Part shown: positions 32,741 to 45,705 of the stretch, piece by piece | How the letters are laid out: each line of letters begins with the position of its first letter | Numbering within the stretch: the first letter of the stretch is position 1 | Source: Blasia pusilla | Taxonomy: Eukaryota > Marchantiophyta > Marchantiopsida > Blasiales | Direction of reading: 5' to 3' | Assembly (NCBI GenBank): GCA_050084515.1 | Contig: CM114272.1 | Span: forward strand, 21,700,001-21,764,000 | DNA length: 64,000 nucleotides | Position numbers and translations under genes: made by a program | The notes under the pieces: generated by a model | The model's database searches: none | Told to the model about the DNA's origin: nothing | Seen by the model: only the letters and a program-made list of their open reading frames with translations

Positions 32741-35700
32741 GAAGAGCATCTTGTTAAAAACAACTACTTCCCAATTTATTTTTTAATAATGCAATTATCC
32801 CCCCACACACACCAAATGGAGAAGAATATGTTAGGGAGTAGTTAAAGATAAGTAGTTTACTAGTAGGGTTGTGGAGAGTCTATATTTCTCCTTAAGAGCC
32901 AAATGCGAGAAAACGAAACGAGGCCAAAGGGCGGATGTTGTAAGGAAATTATTAGCCTTCCTTAATTACTTTTCATTCGTCTTATAAATCCCTTTTGCAA
33001 ATTGGAAAGGAATTGCAATTTCCAACTTCCTAAAGTTATACATTTTCTAGGTTGGAGTGATTCGAAGTCACTTGAACTTAGAAATTTTAAAAATCCTTGA
33101 AAAGGTAATCCTACTCTATAGAGATACCTAGAGTAGGTATACCTAGTTGCATTAGAATACTTTTTCCATATGGAACAATTTCTTTTCTTTCAATTATGAC
33201 ATAAGAAATGCTTGAAATGTTGTGTCCAATGACATACATGATCACATATAACTTGGCAAAAAGAATTTCCCCATAGACACAATATTATCCTTATTTCCCT
33301 CTTTGAAAAACCTTTTAAGAAATCCACTGAAATAGTTTCAATCCCCCACCCTTCCATGATTCCAACCTATATGGAATTTGGAAATCATAAAGAAGTCTCC
33401 AATATTTTTCATAGGCAAACAAAAAAGTCTTACCACATTAGTAAAAGTTTTTTGCAAGAGATTGTTGATCACATCATATGTATATCTCATAAAAACTAAT
33501 GAAATGAGTCTTTGATATACTAGGCTAAATTTTTGACATGTTTTTTGCTTTGTATACCATGGGACTTTTATCTTGATATGCACAACCCGATTTATCCCAT
33601 TGATTCATATCCTTACCTAAGTATTTCTATGCTTATATGCGTGTATATTAGATGGAGACTATGAGGAGGGGATTAGGAGAAATCCATACAATTTTTCTCC
33701 TATCTTAAGAGAAACCTTTGATGGGGTTTCCATAAGTTTAAAGATCCTCTTCTATCCCAACATTTGTCCAATACTTGAAACACTTAACCAATAAATCCAA
33801 GTGAGGATGAGAAATGTAATATTAAGTGGGATGGATGGAGCCCTTAAGAAATGGTTGGAACTTGAGTAGGTAAACAAACATGAGGTCTTAACGAATATTT
33901 TCTCAACAAACCTAAGTACCAAATAAGCTTAGCCTTCTCTTTTCATCCCACAATAAAGTTAAAGTTGAAAATTCATTGCATCCAAATCCTCGAGTATACT
34001 TTAATCTTTGGGGAGATGTTTTCTTCTCTCTTCCTTCCATCCATAGATAGATGTTTCCTATTTGTTTATGATTGGATTTTTCCCTTTTTCTTGCTTACAT
34101 GCTCGCATACTTAACCATGTCAAAAAGTTTCATTCGAGACCGAATCCCTTGGCCCCATTATCTATGTGGTTATTTATAAAGAGATGATGTATAGTATTTC
34201 CAAAACCTACGAGTAGCAAAGCATATGATGTGAGTGAAACTCTTGTGCATAGGAAATATCTAATCCTTGAGGTCTACACACTACAATCTACTAACGCAAA
34301 GATGCTTGGATGGTTTTTCACCTTTACTCCCATCTATTTCATCATTTAAATTAATTTTTACAATATTTCAAAGTTTATGGGTTCAAATACTCTCTTTTTT
34401 AACAAATAAAAATTGAATGTGCATACATGATGGTACTTGACAAATAGACCATCCCCTTATCGTATCATTGACGATATTTTCCCTTCCACATACTAGCAAT
34501 GATCTTGTCAAATTCTTCTTTACTAACTTGTTACCCTAAACTTCTAGAAGCGTCCTTGTTATTTAAAAAAAAATAGAATGCATGTGATCGCTTATCACAT
34601 TTTTTCTACACGACTTAGATGTGGTTGTCTAATACCATCATTGTCGTGCGCCTACTCTTCTTGAACGTCAATCTCTAGTATTGCGGAAGCATATGTTCAG
34701 TAGGACACGCTCTCATTGTCGACCTGCATCCAAACACACTCACATTAGTCTGGCTCTGGGTCAAGAGGCCTTCTAACCCACTGAGTTCTCAACTCGGCAT
34801 CTCATCAAACTCAACCTTCCTTACTTCCTAGGTTCCCAACATCGCAAGTCCTTCAATACTTGGAACAGACTTTCTGGTTAGTCTAGGGACCTAAAACGAC
34901 AACTGCGGGCCTAGCGGTCCCAACTGTTCAACGGACCTCGTGCGAGTTCCTAACCGGGACCCAAGTAACTGAATCGCGGGTTGGAATCCAAGAGGGATCT
35001 CTAAGAATCACCTCAATAGACTTGGTTCAGGTTTTCAAGCCTAACTCCAAACTCCCGATCCGTTCCATGTCCTTGAGCCGCCCCGTGGCGCCCAAAGTGG
35101 GGTTCGAGTCCCAAGCACCCTTGGAGACCTTCCAATACTAGTGCTTCTGGGGATCTCCAAACACCCCCTACCTTTGGAAAAGGATGGTTGGGCCCTTCAT
35201 TGTGGCCCTCAACCCGACTCTACCTACAGTCGTTTTCGGGGTTTTTTCTCAGCCGCCACTTGTAGGTTTGTGAGGATCTTTAGTGTGTTTGAACCGGCTT
35301 TCCATAAGCTTTCCAACGAATTCTTATTCGTCCCAAACGCATCTTGGCGCTAAAAGTTATGGCCATAAATACTGTCGGAAATTCTCAAACGCGAGTGGCG
35401 TCCCAAATCTGGATTCCTTCCTTTGGCGACTCACCTAGACTTGACTCCTCTCAAGTCTTGATCCGCGTTTGGTCAAGGTTTCTCAGTCGCGACCACAACA
35501 TATGAAACAAGAACCCTTGCTTGCGTTCTCATCTCTTGTCTCTTCTCCGAGACCACTCCAAGGCGCAAACCATCTTAGCGTGAGCCCACTAGTGTTCCGA
35601 TGTTCCGCTTTGGCATTCGTTTGGTCATGAGGGTCGCGAAAATCATGCTTAAGCTCTTGAGTACGTTTAATCACAAGTATGGCATGGAATAGAGAATTAG

Positions 35701-37250
35701 GGTATGGATAGGCATGAAATAGAAAATTCGATCTTGAATATAAGGACACAGAATTTATGACTATAGAGATAGACTACTTGAATGATAAGGATGGATGATG
35801 CATCTTACGTTCTCAAGAACCATACCAAGAATTGTTCGTGATAGGCTCCAAAGGTGCTTATGTATTTTCAATGATAGCATAAATGGGACCAAAAATAGAA
35901 CTTTGGAGTCAAAATCTAATGTTAGCTTGAGTTTGAGCTTCTTTTAGCTATGTCACCTATTGGCTGCTAGGTGAAGGTTCATATGGTAACTTATATGTGC
36001 AAGTGATACGCCATCACTATTCTTGGATGCTTGCTTTTCAGCATCACCAAAGGTATGATAGGAGCATGGAGGTGCACAAAGACGGTTATTTATTTAATTT
36101 TTTCTTTTTGGTTAGCCTTTGGAACATTCACCTACAAAATGGGCATGAGATTGTTTGAGAGCTAGGGTCTTAAAGTTTCAAGTCCCGCTAGAAGGATGAC
36201 ATAGAAAATTTAACAATATTTTTGGTTTTTTAAAATCATAAGGAGATGATCTTGCGTTATCTTACACGTATTATTTGTCTCCTTCAAAGAGAAACCTTGT
36301 AAATTGAAGAATCTATTTTTGGAAGAGGGAAATTAGTCCCAAGAAAACCAAACTTTAATTTCTGTAGATTGTTTACAAGTTTCTCTTCATTTTTTGGGCA
36401 ATCAATTGGATTGGTCGGTTTTTCCTAACAAAATAGAATTGGGAGGTTTTTTTGATAAAAAATTAGTAATTTGCTATGTTCCTTCCATTTTTGACACAGA
36501 AAACCACCTTGGTTGGGCTAATTCCTACAATAGATCTGTAACTAAATTGAACAGACTTAGTATAGAGGAATTATACAATTACTTTGATTCTTGTCAACTC
36601 CTTCTCCAATCCTCTTGTCTTAAAGGTTGAGAATGAGGTCACAATCAAGCAAGGTTTGGGGAGTTTTTTTGCGGGACCCAATACATTGCCAGGAATTTCC
36701 GAGTGGAAATAGTAATCCCGGTTTCTAAACTTACAGAAATCCAACTGGTTTTTGTAAACAACTTAGAAATTCTCAATTTTAACAGACTAGCTTTACTTGG
36801 AAAACCGGATCTCCCCAAACATTGCAACCGAGTTCATGTTCTTTCACACATTGATTAGGAAGTTTGTATTTCTACCCTATGTCCTACAAGATTATCATTG
36901 AATTCTAGCTATGAATGACTCCTATTTGATTATGGATTGAGTGTGGATCTTTGATCGCAAGTTCATGTTCATCCAAGGTCCATGAAGCATCTATTTTCTT
37001 ACCGGAGGATTGCATTAGTACTTTTCAGCATTACTAATGTCATCCTACATTCCTCTATTGACTTGAATTTAATGTGCATAGCACTAGCACCTCACTAGTG
37101 TGACTTACTCTCCCTATCTAAAACACAAACTTATGCTACTTTCTAAAATTTGTCCACGAATGGAGGACACAAAACTTTTGGGACCCTTTTATATTTCACT
37201 CCTACTTAATAAGCTTCTCCTATAGTTTCGGAATCTTATAAAATACCCCA
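32741..37250. other. AT-rich intergenic DNA, probably old retrotransposon sequence
   Basis: No domain is readable on either strand. At 35086-35102 the plus strand reads TGGCGCCCAAAGTGGGG, which resembles the TGGCGCC-type primer binding sites of plant LTR retrotransposons. A second similar string, TTTGGCGACTCACC, is near 35420. Neither is flanked by visible LTRs or pol motifs. The small frame at 36394-36630 (78 codons) shows no family. Confidence 0.35.
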
Positions 37251-37559
37251 AATTTACTTGCTTTCCAAGGGAGTAAAATTTATCAACCAGAATTTGTCTT
37301 TCAGCGTCAACCAGTAATTTATATTTTTAAATATTGAAGCTACTAATCTCCGAGACTCAAGGCATCGTACCACTTCAACCCATCTAAAAAAGAAAATGGT
37401 TTCGACCCTTACGGGACGATGGCCACTTCCCGTATCGCTTCGCGGCGACGACCATGGACGGACTTCGGAGGGGAGGACACCATGGACTGGAACCGTGACT
37501 TGTTCCGGAGCGGCCTGGTTCCTTGTCAAAGAACGACCGCCAGGTTAGTCAGGTCCAGC

Positions 37560-39264
37560 TAGTAAGATGGGCCACGTCAAGCTGCATGGAATGAGAAGTA
37601 TCGTCGAATGGCAGGAGGGGGTGAAGAAGTCGTATGGCGGGCAGGCGAGGCGAAAAACGCTGGGGCCGGGCCGTTTCGGCGACTGCCACCTCCTCCCACC
37701 CGTGCAGAACAGAGAGAGGAGGGCATAGCAGAGGAGAGCCAGCGAATCGGGATACACAGGACACCAATAAAAGAGGACGGGGAACACCAAGGTCCCGGAC
37801 TGTGAAAGTCCGGGAACACCAAGGCCACGCCCAGCCCCGCGGGGGGGAAGAGAGCCAGCTAGCTCGTGAATGATGTAGCGCTTCTCCAGTTCCCTCCAGT
37901 TCCGGGGAAGTACTAACGCGGCGCCCGGCGCCGGAGCCGGCGAAGAGGGGCCGGTCCGCGCGGCTCTCCCGGCTTCGTAGTCCCGGCCCGACATACGCCG
38001 CGCACAGACAGACAGGTGGGTCACGGGAGAAAGAGCCCCCTCCCTACTGTCGGTTGAAATGGGAAACCGTGAAGCGAAGGACGACGTCCCTCTTCCGTCG
38101 GCGCGACGGGGCCAGGGCCGCCAGGCGCGCTGCTTCGCAGGATCTTGCCGCGGTGCCTTCACATGCGCTCCTCTTCGTCTTCTTTTCCGCTTCTTCTCCT
38201 TGTTCTACACTAGTACCACTACTACGTCTACTGCACGCACATGATGAAGGGGCAGAATATGCGGATCTGAATCGACTGGCCGATGGGGTGGCGTGAGGTA
38301 CGCTGGTGACCGGCGGACGGGGCAGGGCCGGTAAATGTCAGCGCGCGCTCGCTCCTTCCCGCGTACAAGACACAAGCATCCCTTGGCAAAGGACGGGGGA
38401 AGAGGGAGTTTAGACAGGAGGTGACAGGACAGCGGAGCAAGGCACGAGAGGAAAAAGAGGAGAAGAGACGAGACAAGAGGGAAGGAGAAGAGAAGGAAAG
38501 GAAAGGAGCGCACACATCGAGAGACTGACATCTCGCGCGTTTGCAACTCTGCTATGTTGTGCGGAACAAGCGTGGAAGGAGAGGGCGGAGGAGAGGCGGA
38601 AGAGGAGCAATTGGATGGATTGGAAGGCGTATCGTGAAGGTGGAGTAGGGGTGCTACCTGGCGGAATCTGCCCGTGAGGCGGAGGGGTGACTTTGGGAGT
38701 CTTGGGATTTTGTATGCTCTGCGCGAGATCTGAGTCGGAGGGTGGGGTTCGCTTGTGGCGAACCATTCTTGAATCGGGTAGATTTTGTTTGCCAAACGCA
38801 TGCTAGGGCGTTCGGTGCCGCCGCTTGGTTTGTGCGATCATGGTGGCTGCGAAGTGATCAGGGTCTTTCCCCGTGCGTCTCTTGTTCCACGGACGACGAA
38901 TTGACATGGTAATGTGGTCTAGAGATGTTGCGGAGGTATGTGGCTAGTTGGAGGATGATTCCCCCCTTTCAAGTGGAAGTCAGCCCGGGCAGAAATTTTG
39001 ATCCTGTGCAGTTGTGGCGGGCGTGAGGCCCAGCACGGAGAGCCTTCTTGGAGGCCGATCGGAGCGGCTGGGTGGAGGGATGTGTGGTTGAAAAGAGGGC
39101 GGGGGAAGGAGCGCCGGAGAGGGTAAAACGGGCGGGGGATAAGTGGGGATGCATGAGAAAGTGAAGATTGAATGCACGCTCTGTGCTGCATTTCCCCTGT
39201 CCCGCTCGAGAGAGAATCGAGTCCACTCTCGACATCTCGAGAGTCGTCTAGGATCCCCGGTGCG
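37560..39264 (+). promoter_or_regulatory. Upstream region and 5' leader of the ORP gene
   Basis: A GC-rich and purine-rich region, including GGCGCCGGAGCCGGC at 37927-37941 and AGAAGAG-type runs at 38440-38520, lies before the ORP start. Overlapping open frames on both strands are compositional. The first ATG of the ORP frame could be 39172, but the plant family N-termini favour 39265, so up to 39264 is called leader. Confidence 0.4.
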
Positions 39265-42200
39265 ATGGAGCAGCAAAGTAGTTACAAAGCATCTAAACCC
39301 CCCGTCAACCCTGCCACCTACAAGAACGGATCTTCCTCTCCCCTGATTTGCAAGAGCACGAGCGGTCTTGGGAGCCCCTATCCCGAATATATGCAGGAGC
39401 ACGATGATTCCCGGTCTTTGGTGAGAACTACCACTGGATTATCGGTAGGAGATGTCAGTGGGAAGATCGGCTTCTCTGGGGAGCTCAACGTTCTGGCGGA
39501 CGGTAGAGGAGGTACGAACTCTGCCACCAATGTGGCGGGGATTCTGTATAAATGGGTGAACTACGGAAAGGGGTGGAGGCCCCGTTGGTTTGTGCTTCAG
39601 GAAGGTGTCCTCTCGTACTATAAGGTGCACGGACCTGATAAGGTTTCTGTAAATCACGAGAGACACAAGGGATTGCGTTTGATTGGAGACGAGGCGCAAC
39701 GACTTCAAAGGAAACAAAAGAACGCGAATGTTGACGAGAAGAGGCCTCGGAAGGCTTTTGGAGAGGTGCATTTGAAGGTAACTTGTGCCCAGATCTCGAA
39801 TAATGAGAAGTGGCGTCTAAATGTGAGTGGAGCAATTCCTTTGGCGGTTCCGAACTAGGATAGCAATGAACTTGCCTATTCCTCCATTACTAGCTATAAT
39901 TCTCGTGCAATTCTGGACTTCTCAGAACAGCGTCCTGTCCTTCTCACTAGGTTAGGTTGCTGCACATGGCAGTAATGGACCTGAGAGTAGAGCAAGTGAG
40001 CCTGGATCCAAATTACGTTGCTCCTGCTTGAGTTTGGCGAGTGGATATAGTTTTCTCTGCCGCGCCGGAAAGGTTTCTACCTTTCCACTAAAATGAGTTA
40101 AATTAATTATTTAAGCTTAAGGCAGATTGCCTCGGGCCCTAAGCGCTACAAGTAACGCACAGACGCTATCATATGTGATCATATGTAATAGCCTGATCTA
40201 CGCCCAAGATTTTACATCTTCCACATCGGCTCACTTCTACTCAATTCCTTCGAGTCATTCTTTTCAGATGAAATACGATTGTCCATGGACACGTGTTGTC
40301 GGAACTAGCTGGTAGCTTGATGTCTGCCAACTAGACACGAAATCTCTCCCGTAATTGTCTCGGGTGAAACAATCCTTCCTATTACCTGGAGCTCGTAAAA
40401 AGATGGGTGTAAAATGAAATTAATACTCTTATGCCCTAAGAATGTATGAAAGTAAGTTCAATTTTTTTAGGGAAGATAACAAAGGGAACAAGTGAGAGCA
40501 TTCAGACGGGTAGGAAGGAGTGACTGTAACAAACATTTCCGGTACATGTAACGCAGACGACTTTGTAGTTAACCCTATGTCAAGATAGTGAATAGTTGTT
40601 TTGTGTTTTGTCTAGTCGAATCGTACATTATGGACGGGAATATGAAACATCTTCTGGTGGTGAGAGTGTCGAGACTGCTAGCTATTTGTCGGCTCAAGAA
40701 CGGCTAGCTACTAAACAGGTAGTGGCATGAGCAGTGTGTGAAGGATGTAGTGTAGTTTAGGCTTGAGGTACTTGAGGCTGTGTCATAGGTGCGGTTCATG
40801 TTATTGTGGCCTTTCCTTGAAACCCACTTGAACCTCATTAGTGACAGTGATCTCTTCTCAAAACTCACTGCAATCTATTCCCAAAAAGAATATTAAACAT
40901 TGTCACGCGCATGATTTGTGGCAAGCCAATTGATATTTCATTGATCATGGTTTATTTAGATTATGTTGCAGAGGTCGTTTAGCATGATATACTTACCTTT
41001 TTTCATTTGGATTGCCAATATAGAATAGCATTTGTGAGCAGATTTGAGTTGAACATTGTTTCTTATCTTGTACAGGTGTCATCTCTCCGTGAAAGCAAGT
41101 CAGATGATAAGAAGTTTTATATTTACTCAGGAACAAAGACTCTGCATCTTAGAGCTGAATCCAAAGAAGACAAAATTTGCTGGCTGGATGCTCTGCAAGC
41201 TGCAAAGGATTTGTTTCCCAGACATTCTCTCCTGTATGGTCTTGCACCACCCCCTGAAGAAGTTAGTCTATCTACTGAAAAGTTGAAGCAGCGGCTTCTT
41301 GACGAGGGTTTGAGCGAAGATGTTGTGGATGAGTGTGAAGAAATTATTCTTTCAGATTTTGCTGAGGTTAAGGAGAAATTTAATGATCTACAGAATCGAC
41401 GAACAACTCTCTTGGAGCGGTTGAGGGTGCTTGAGGTATGTCTGGAGTGGAAATCGTACCAGAGGACTGTGATGGCTGTGATGGTAGTTGGAACTCTATA
41501 TGAATTCCCCTTCGTGTAGACAAGAAATTTCAAATGAAATGATTTCCTGTTATCATCATCGGCAAGGTTGTCAGAGATGTTAGTGCTAGAGATGGAGGTG
41601 GAGAAACAGTGAAAAATTTAAATTTGGCAGTATTCTAGATGCTCCTAGTTGTTACTTATGTCTCTGTCCTTATGAGAGAATATATCCTGATGTATCAGAA
41701 ATCTTGGTACCAACCTATCTTTTCCTAGACAAACTTGGGTGTAGCAGAATGTGCTAGTGGTCTCATGTAGAAGACATTCGATGTGTCTGAAAGAAGACTC
41801 ATCTTGATTTAATCAAGTTCGATTTACTTACAGGCTGAGAAAGTGGAGCTGGAGACAACTGTGGTAGATGAAATGCAAAGTCAAGGAGGTCATGCTAGCG
41901 GCAGAGGTCTCAAATATCATGGTACTGTTCCAAGTACATATGCTGACTTTGTAAGAGTTGGATTGTGGGTTGTTCCATGTTGCAAGTGCGGGCGTATGGG
42001 TGGTGCAGACTCGGTGATCAATTTTGGTGTGAACTATCATTAGGGACAAAAATAAGCTATCACTGTTGGACTCTCAATAAGTGTGATGACCATCTGTGTT
42101 TATGAGTGCCTAGTTTGCGGAGTGCTTTACACTGAACTAATAGGTTCTTTGGTTGTAATGTGATTATTGATGTTGTCCAATTGATAGAAGCCTGCTGCCT

Positions 42201-45200
42201 TTCTGTTGGGTTTTATTAGTATACAGCTGTTTATGGTGCTCTCATCCCCTTTTATATGTTGGCAGCAGGAAGTGAGACGGATGACTCTGATGATGACCAT
42301 GACAAGAGTGGGGGAATGGAAGTTGACAGTGATGAAGAGGATGAAATCTTCTTTGACACCAAAGAAACACTGGGATCTTATCGCACATCGTCATCTGATA
42401 TCCCAGCTGACCTAAATGATGTAGAAGAACCAAGCAACATGGAGCTTGTTGGTTTTGATTATCCTAAAGTGAACCGGCGCACAAGATTGCCTCATCCAAA
42501 GGAAAAGGAGAAGAGTGTAAGCTTGTGGTCAATGATTAAGGACAATATTGGCAAGGATCTCACAAAGGTTTGCTTGCCAGTGTACTTTAATGAACCTATT
42601 TCGTCCTTGCAAAGGTGTTTTGAAGACTTGGAGTACTCATATTTGCTGGATCGAGCCCAAGAGTGGGGTAAGCAGGTAGGTAAACAGTCGATTGGCTAGA
42701 TGTATACAAGCATCAAGTATCGGAGTTTTGTAGTTGTTGAGTGTCTGTGCTGCTCTTTGTAGGTTGACCCAGGCCTTACATTACAGTCCTCCATGAGATC
42801 CATTTGGCTAGTTTTGGTGAAAACATTTGCTAAGAATAATTTTCACTCACACTTAATATCTTTTTGCTGTATTGCTTTAAAATGTTTCTTGTCTTCAAGC
42901 ACAGAGAGTTCCTCAGGTCAAGCACTTCCTGAAGCTTTCTCAGTAATGTAACCGAATCTTTGTTCAGGGAAACAGCTTGTTGAGGTTACTGCATATTGCA
43001 GCTTTTGCTGTGTCCGGCTATGCATCTACCGAAACCCGAACATGTAAACCTTTCAACCCCCTGCTTGGAGAAACATATGAGGCAGAATTCCCTGACATGG
43101 GCCTTCACTTCTTTTCTGAGAAGGTACAGCTCTCAGTTTTTAATTGGCTTGTACAAGGAGAGTTGATGTATCATTCAATCTAATTTGGATGGCATGTTCT
43201 TTTGCTCAAACTCAAATTTCAAGTCCAGGAGGAAGTTTTCTTGATGTATGGACTCGAAGTCAACTTGTACACGCCAGTATCTCCTACACTTCCGAGCCGC
43301 AAATCACTGGGCTGCTTGCAGGTTTAGGTGCGAGTTATGCCAGGATGAAAGGAGGGATGAAGGGAGATGTTTCCATTGATGTATTGGGAACAGTTCCCCT
43401 AATAGGATATTTCTAATTTTAGCTTTGGAAAACATTGAGGTACTGAAAGGGAAGTTACACGGGCAATTTCTGCTGTCTTGGAATGTTGAAACCCTTGAAG
43501 TCATACTTTATCTGGGCGTTCAATTTCTCACACCAATATGTGCTGTAGATGTCGAGAAAATGTGGATATTCTTTTCGAACTACTACTGTCAAAGCTGGTT
43601 GGTTGTAAATTGACACCTTTCAGAACTAATTTCAGTTTTCTCAATGTATAGGTGAGTCATCATCCTATGATTGTAGCGTGCCACTGCGAAGGAAGGGGTT
43701 GGAAATTCTGGGGTGACAGCAACTTGAAGAGCAAGTTTTGGGGTCGCTCTATTCAGCTGGATCCTGTCGGTGTTCTCACACTGCAGTTTGAAGATGGCGA
43801 AGAATTCCAGTGGAGTAAGGTGAGAGTTTTCTCCCTGGATGTGGTGCTGGCTCATGTTGGGACTTCCATTGTACTTAAGTCCTCTTCAAAATTTATGAAG
43901 GGTTAACTTCTCACAATTTTTTGATATTTGTACCCATTTTGGAAGAATTGACAAATGGAGTGGAATTGAACAAATGAGATCCTTGGACAGCTGTGAGACG
44001 GTTCAGTTCTATCATGTTGGCTTTTCAAGTAGGGCCAGACTGTTTAGCTCTGTAAATGCAATTAGTCTCCTCAGAGGATGTGTTTCTGATGAAGACCATT
44101 GGCAGGTGACCACTTCAATATATAATCTTATTCTTGGTAAGCTGTATGTGGATCACTATGGTACAATGAAAATAAATGGAAACCGAGAACTGTCATGCAA
44201 ACTGAAGTTCAAGGAGCAGTCCATCATTGACCGCAATCCCCACCAGGTGAATCAATTCTTTTCTTGAATCTCTTCTTCCTACCTGCTTCACTGCTGTAAA
44301 CGGTTTTTATGAGGTGTTGGGAGGATTGGTAAAAACGACCCTGGTATCATCTTCAACTTTCTTGTATTCTGACGTTGATGCTGCCTATCTGAATACATAT
44401 AAATATCTTTCTTTGAGAGTATGTTGTGGGACTTCTACCAGTGAGGACAAATTATACGACATCATATGAGCTTTGTCTTCATTCATTTAGACTGATAGTT
44501 TCATTTTTATGTCTGCAATCCTATGTTAGGTGCAAGGGTATGTGCACAACAGAAGTGGTGAGAAGCTGGCAACACTTTTCGGCAAGTGGGATGAAAGCAT
44601 GTACTACATCCTTGGTGACTTAACAGCTAAACCTAAGCACTATGATCCTATGTCAGAAGCTGTTTTGCTGTGGAGACGAAATCCCCCTGCAAAGGATCCA
44701 ACTAGATATGGATTTACTTCATTTGCTATATGTTTGAATGAACTGACACCAGGTCTAAAGGTAAGGGCTGCTCATAGCCTACCTTGTTCCCTTGCATGTT
44801 CTCAAATGGATGGATCAACCTTCTCAACTCTTTCACTTGAAAAAGAATCGTGTCATTGCATCTCTATCCTACTTCTACAGCGTGCAGACGTATTTTCAGT
44901 CTTTTTGGTTCTTGTCGGCCAAATGAGGACCTTCCAATGTTGAGGAATCTTAGAAATGTTGGATAGCAGTATGCCTTCGATATGTTTGGTGACCTAATAT
45001 TAACTGTGCCTGATAAGACTACTTTGATATTGGTCTCAAGTAAACACTTTTTAAGAATAGATGATTTTCCTAAGGACTTTGTGCGTTTCTTTCAGGAGAA
45101 ATTACCTCCTACAGACTCACGATTAAGACCAGATCAACGGCATCTTGAAAACGGTGAATATGAAGCTGCCAATGCGGAAAAACTACGGCTGGAACAGAAA

Positions 45201-45705
45201 CAACGACGGGTATGCTTATTCTTGAAGTAGAGTTTCCGCTGCAAAGTTTTCCGAGGTTGAGTACTTAGATTTGAGTTTGCCGTAGAGATAGGGTGGATTA
45301 GTTCTTCGATTTTCTAAGATTTTACCCAAGCTCGGCATTTCTTCTCTTGTGGGTGAGTTAGCCTTCAGCTGGAGGTTTTCATAATATAGGAGAAATACAT
45401 GAGCGCAAGTATTATCTGATTCAGCAATTCGACATCAATGATCATCAGTATTCTCTATTTCACTAGATTGATGTAGGGATAAGTTGGGCGGATGTCATTT
45501 GGACTATATTTATGTGTTGTGGAACTGTTCCATGCAGGCGTCACACTTGCAGGAAAAAGGTTGGCAACCGCAGTGGTTCCGAAAGGAGAATGGGAATGAT
45601 ACCTTCCAATACGTAGGTGGTTATTGGGAAGCTCGTAAAGAGGGATCTTGGAAAGATTGCCCCGACATTTTCGGACCAGATGCGCTGGAGTTGCCTTCTG
45701 ATTAA
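39265..45705 (+). CDS. ORP: PH domain-containing oxysterol-binding protein-related protein (plant ORP1/ORP2 class)
   Basis: ORPs move or sense sterols and phosphoinositides at membrane contact sites. Ten exons fit GT-AG and phase: 39265-39777, 41076-41435, 41834-41921, 42269-42675, 42968-43123, 43652-43819, 44106-44246, 44530-44760, 45096-45209 and 45538-45705. The product has 781 residues, usual for the class. A PH domain spans about 88-220 ([40 protein letters not shown]). A helical segment and an acidic stretch ([18 protein letters not shown]) follow. The OSBP domain occupies about 400-770: [40 protein letters not shown], the signature EKVSHHPM at the exon 5/6 junction, [34 protein letters not shown], and [20 protein letters not shown] near the end. 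No FFAT motif was noticed. The 1.3-kb first intron is the longest. An in-frame ATG at 39172 would add 31 residues. Confidence 0.95.

Noticed and set aside
35101-35111. GGTTCGAGTCC, a perfect tRNA B-box match
   Set aside because: The surrounding bases do not form acceptor, D or anticodon stems at the right distances, and only four of five T-stem pairs form. No tRNA gene is supported.
37545-38801. Long minus-strand frames (205 and 198 codons) rich in Pro, Ser and Leu
   Set aside because: They lie in the GA/GC-rich upstream region of ORP, overlap each other in several frames, and show no motif.
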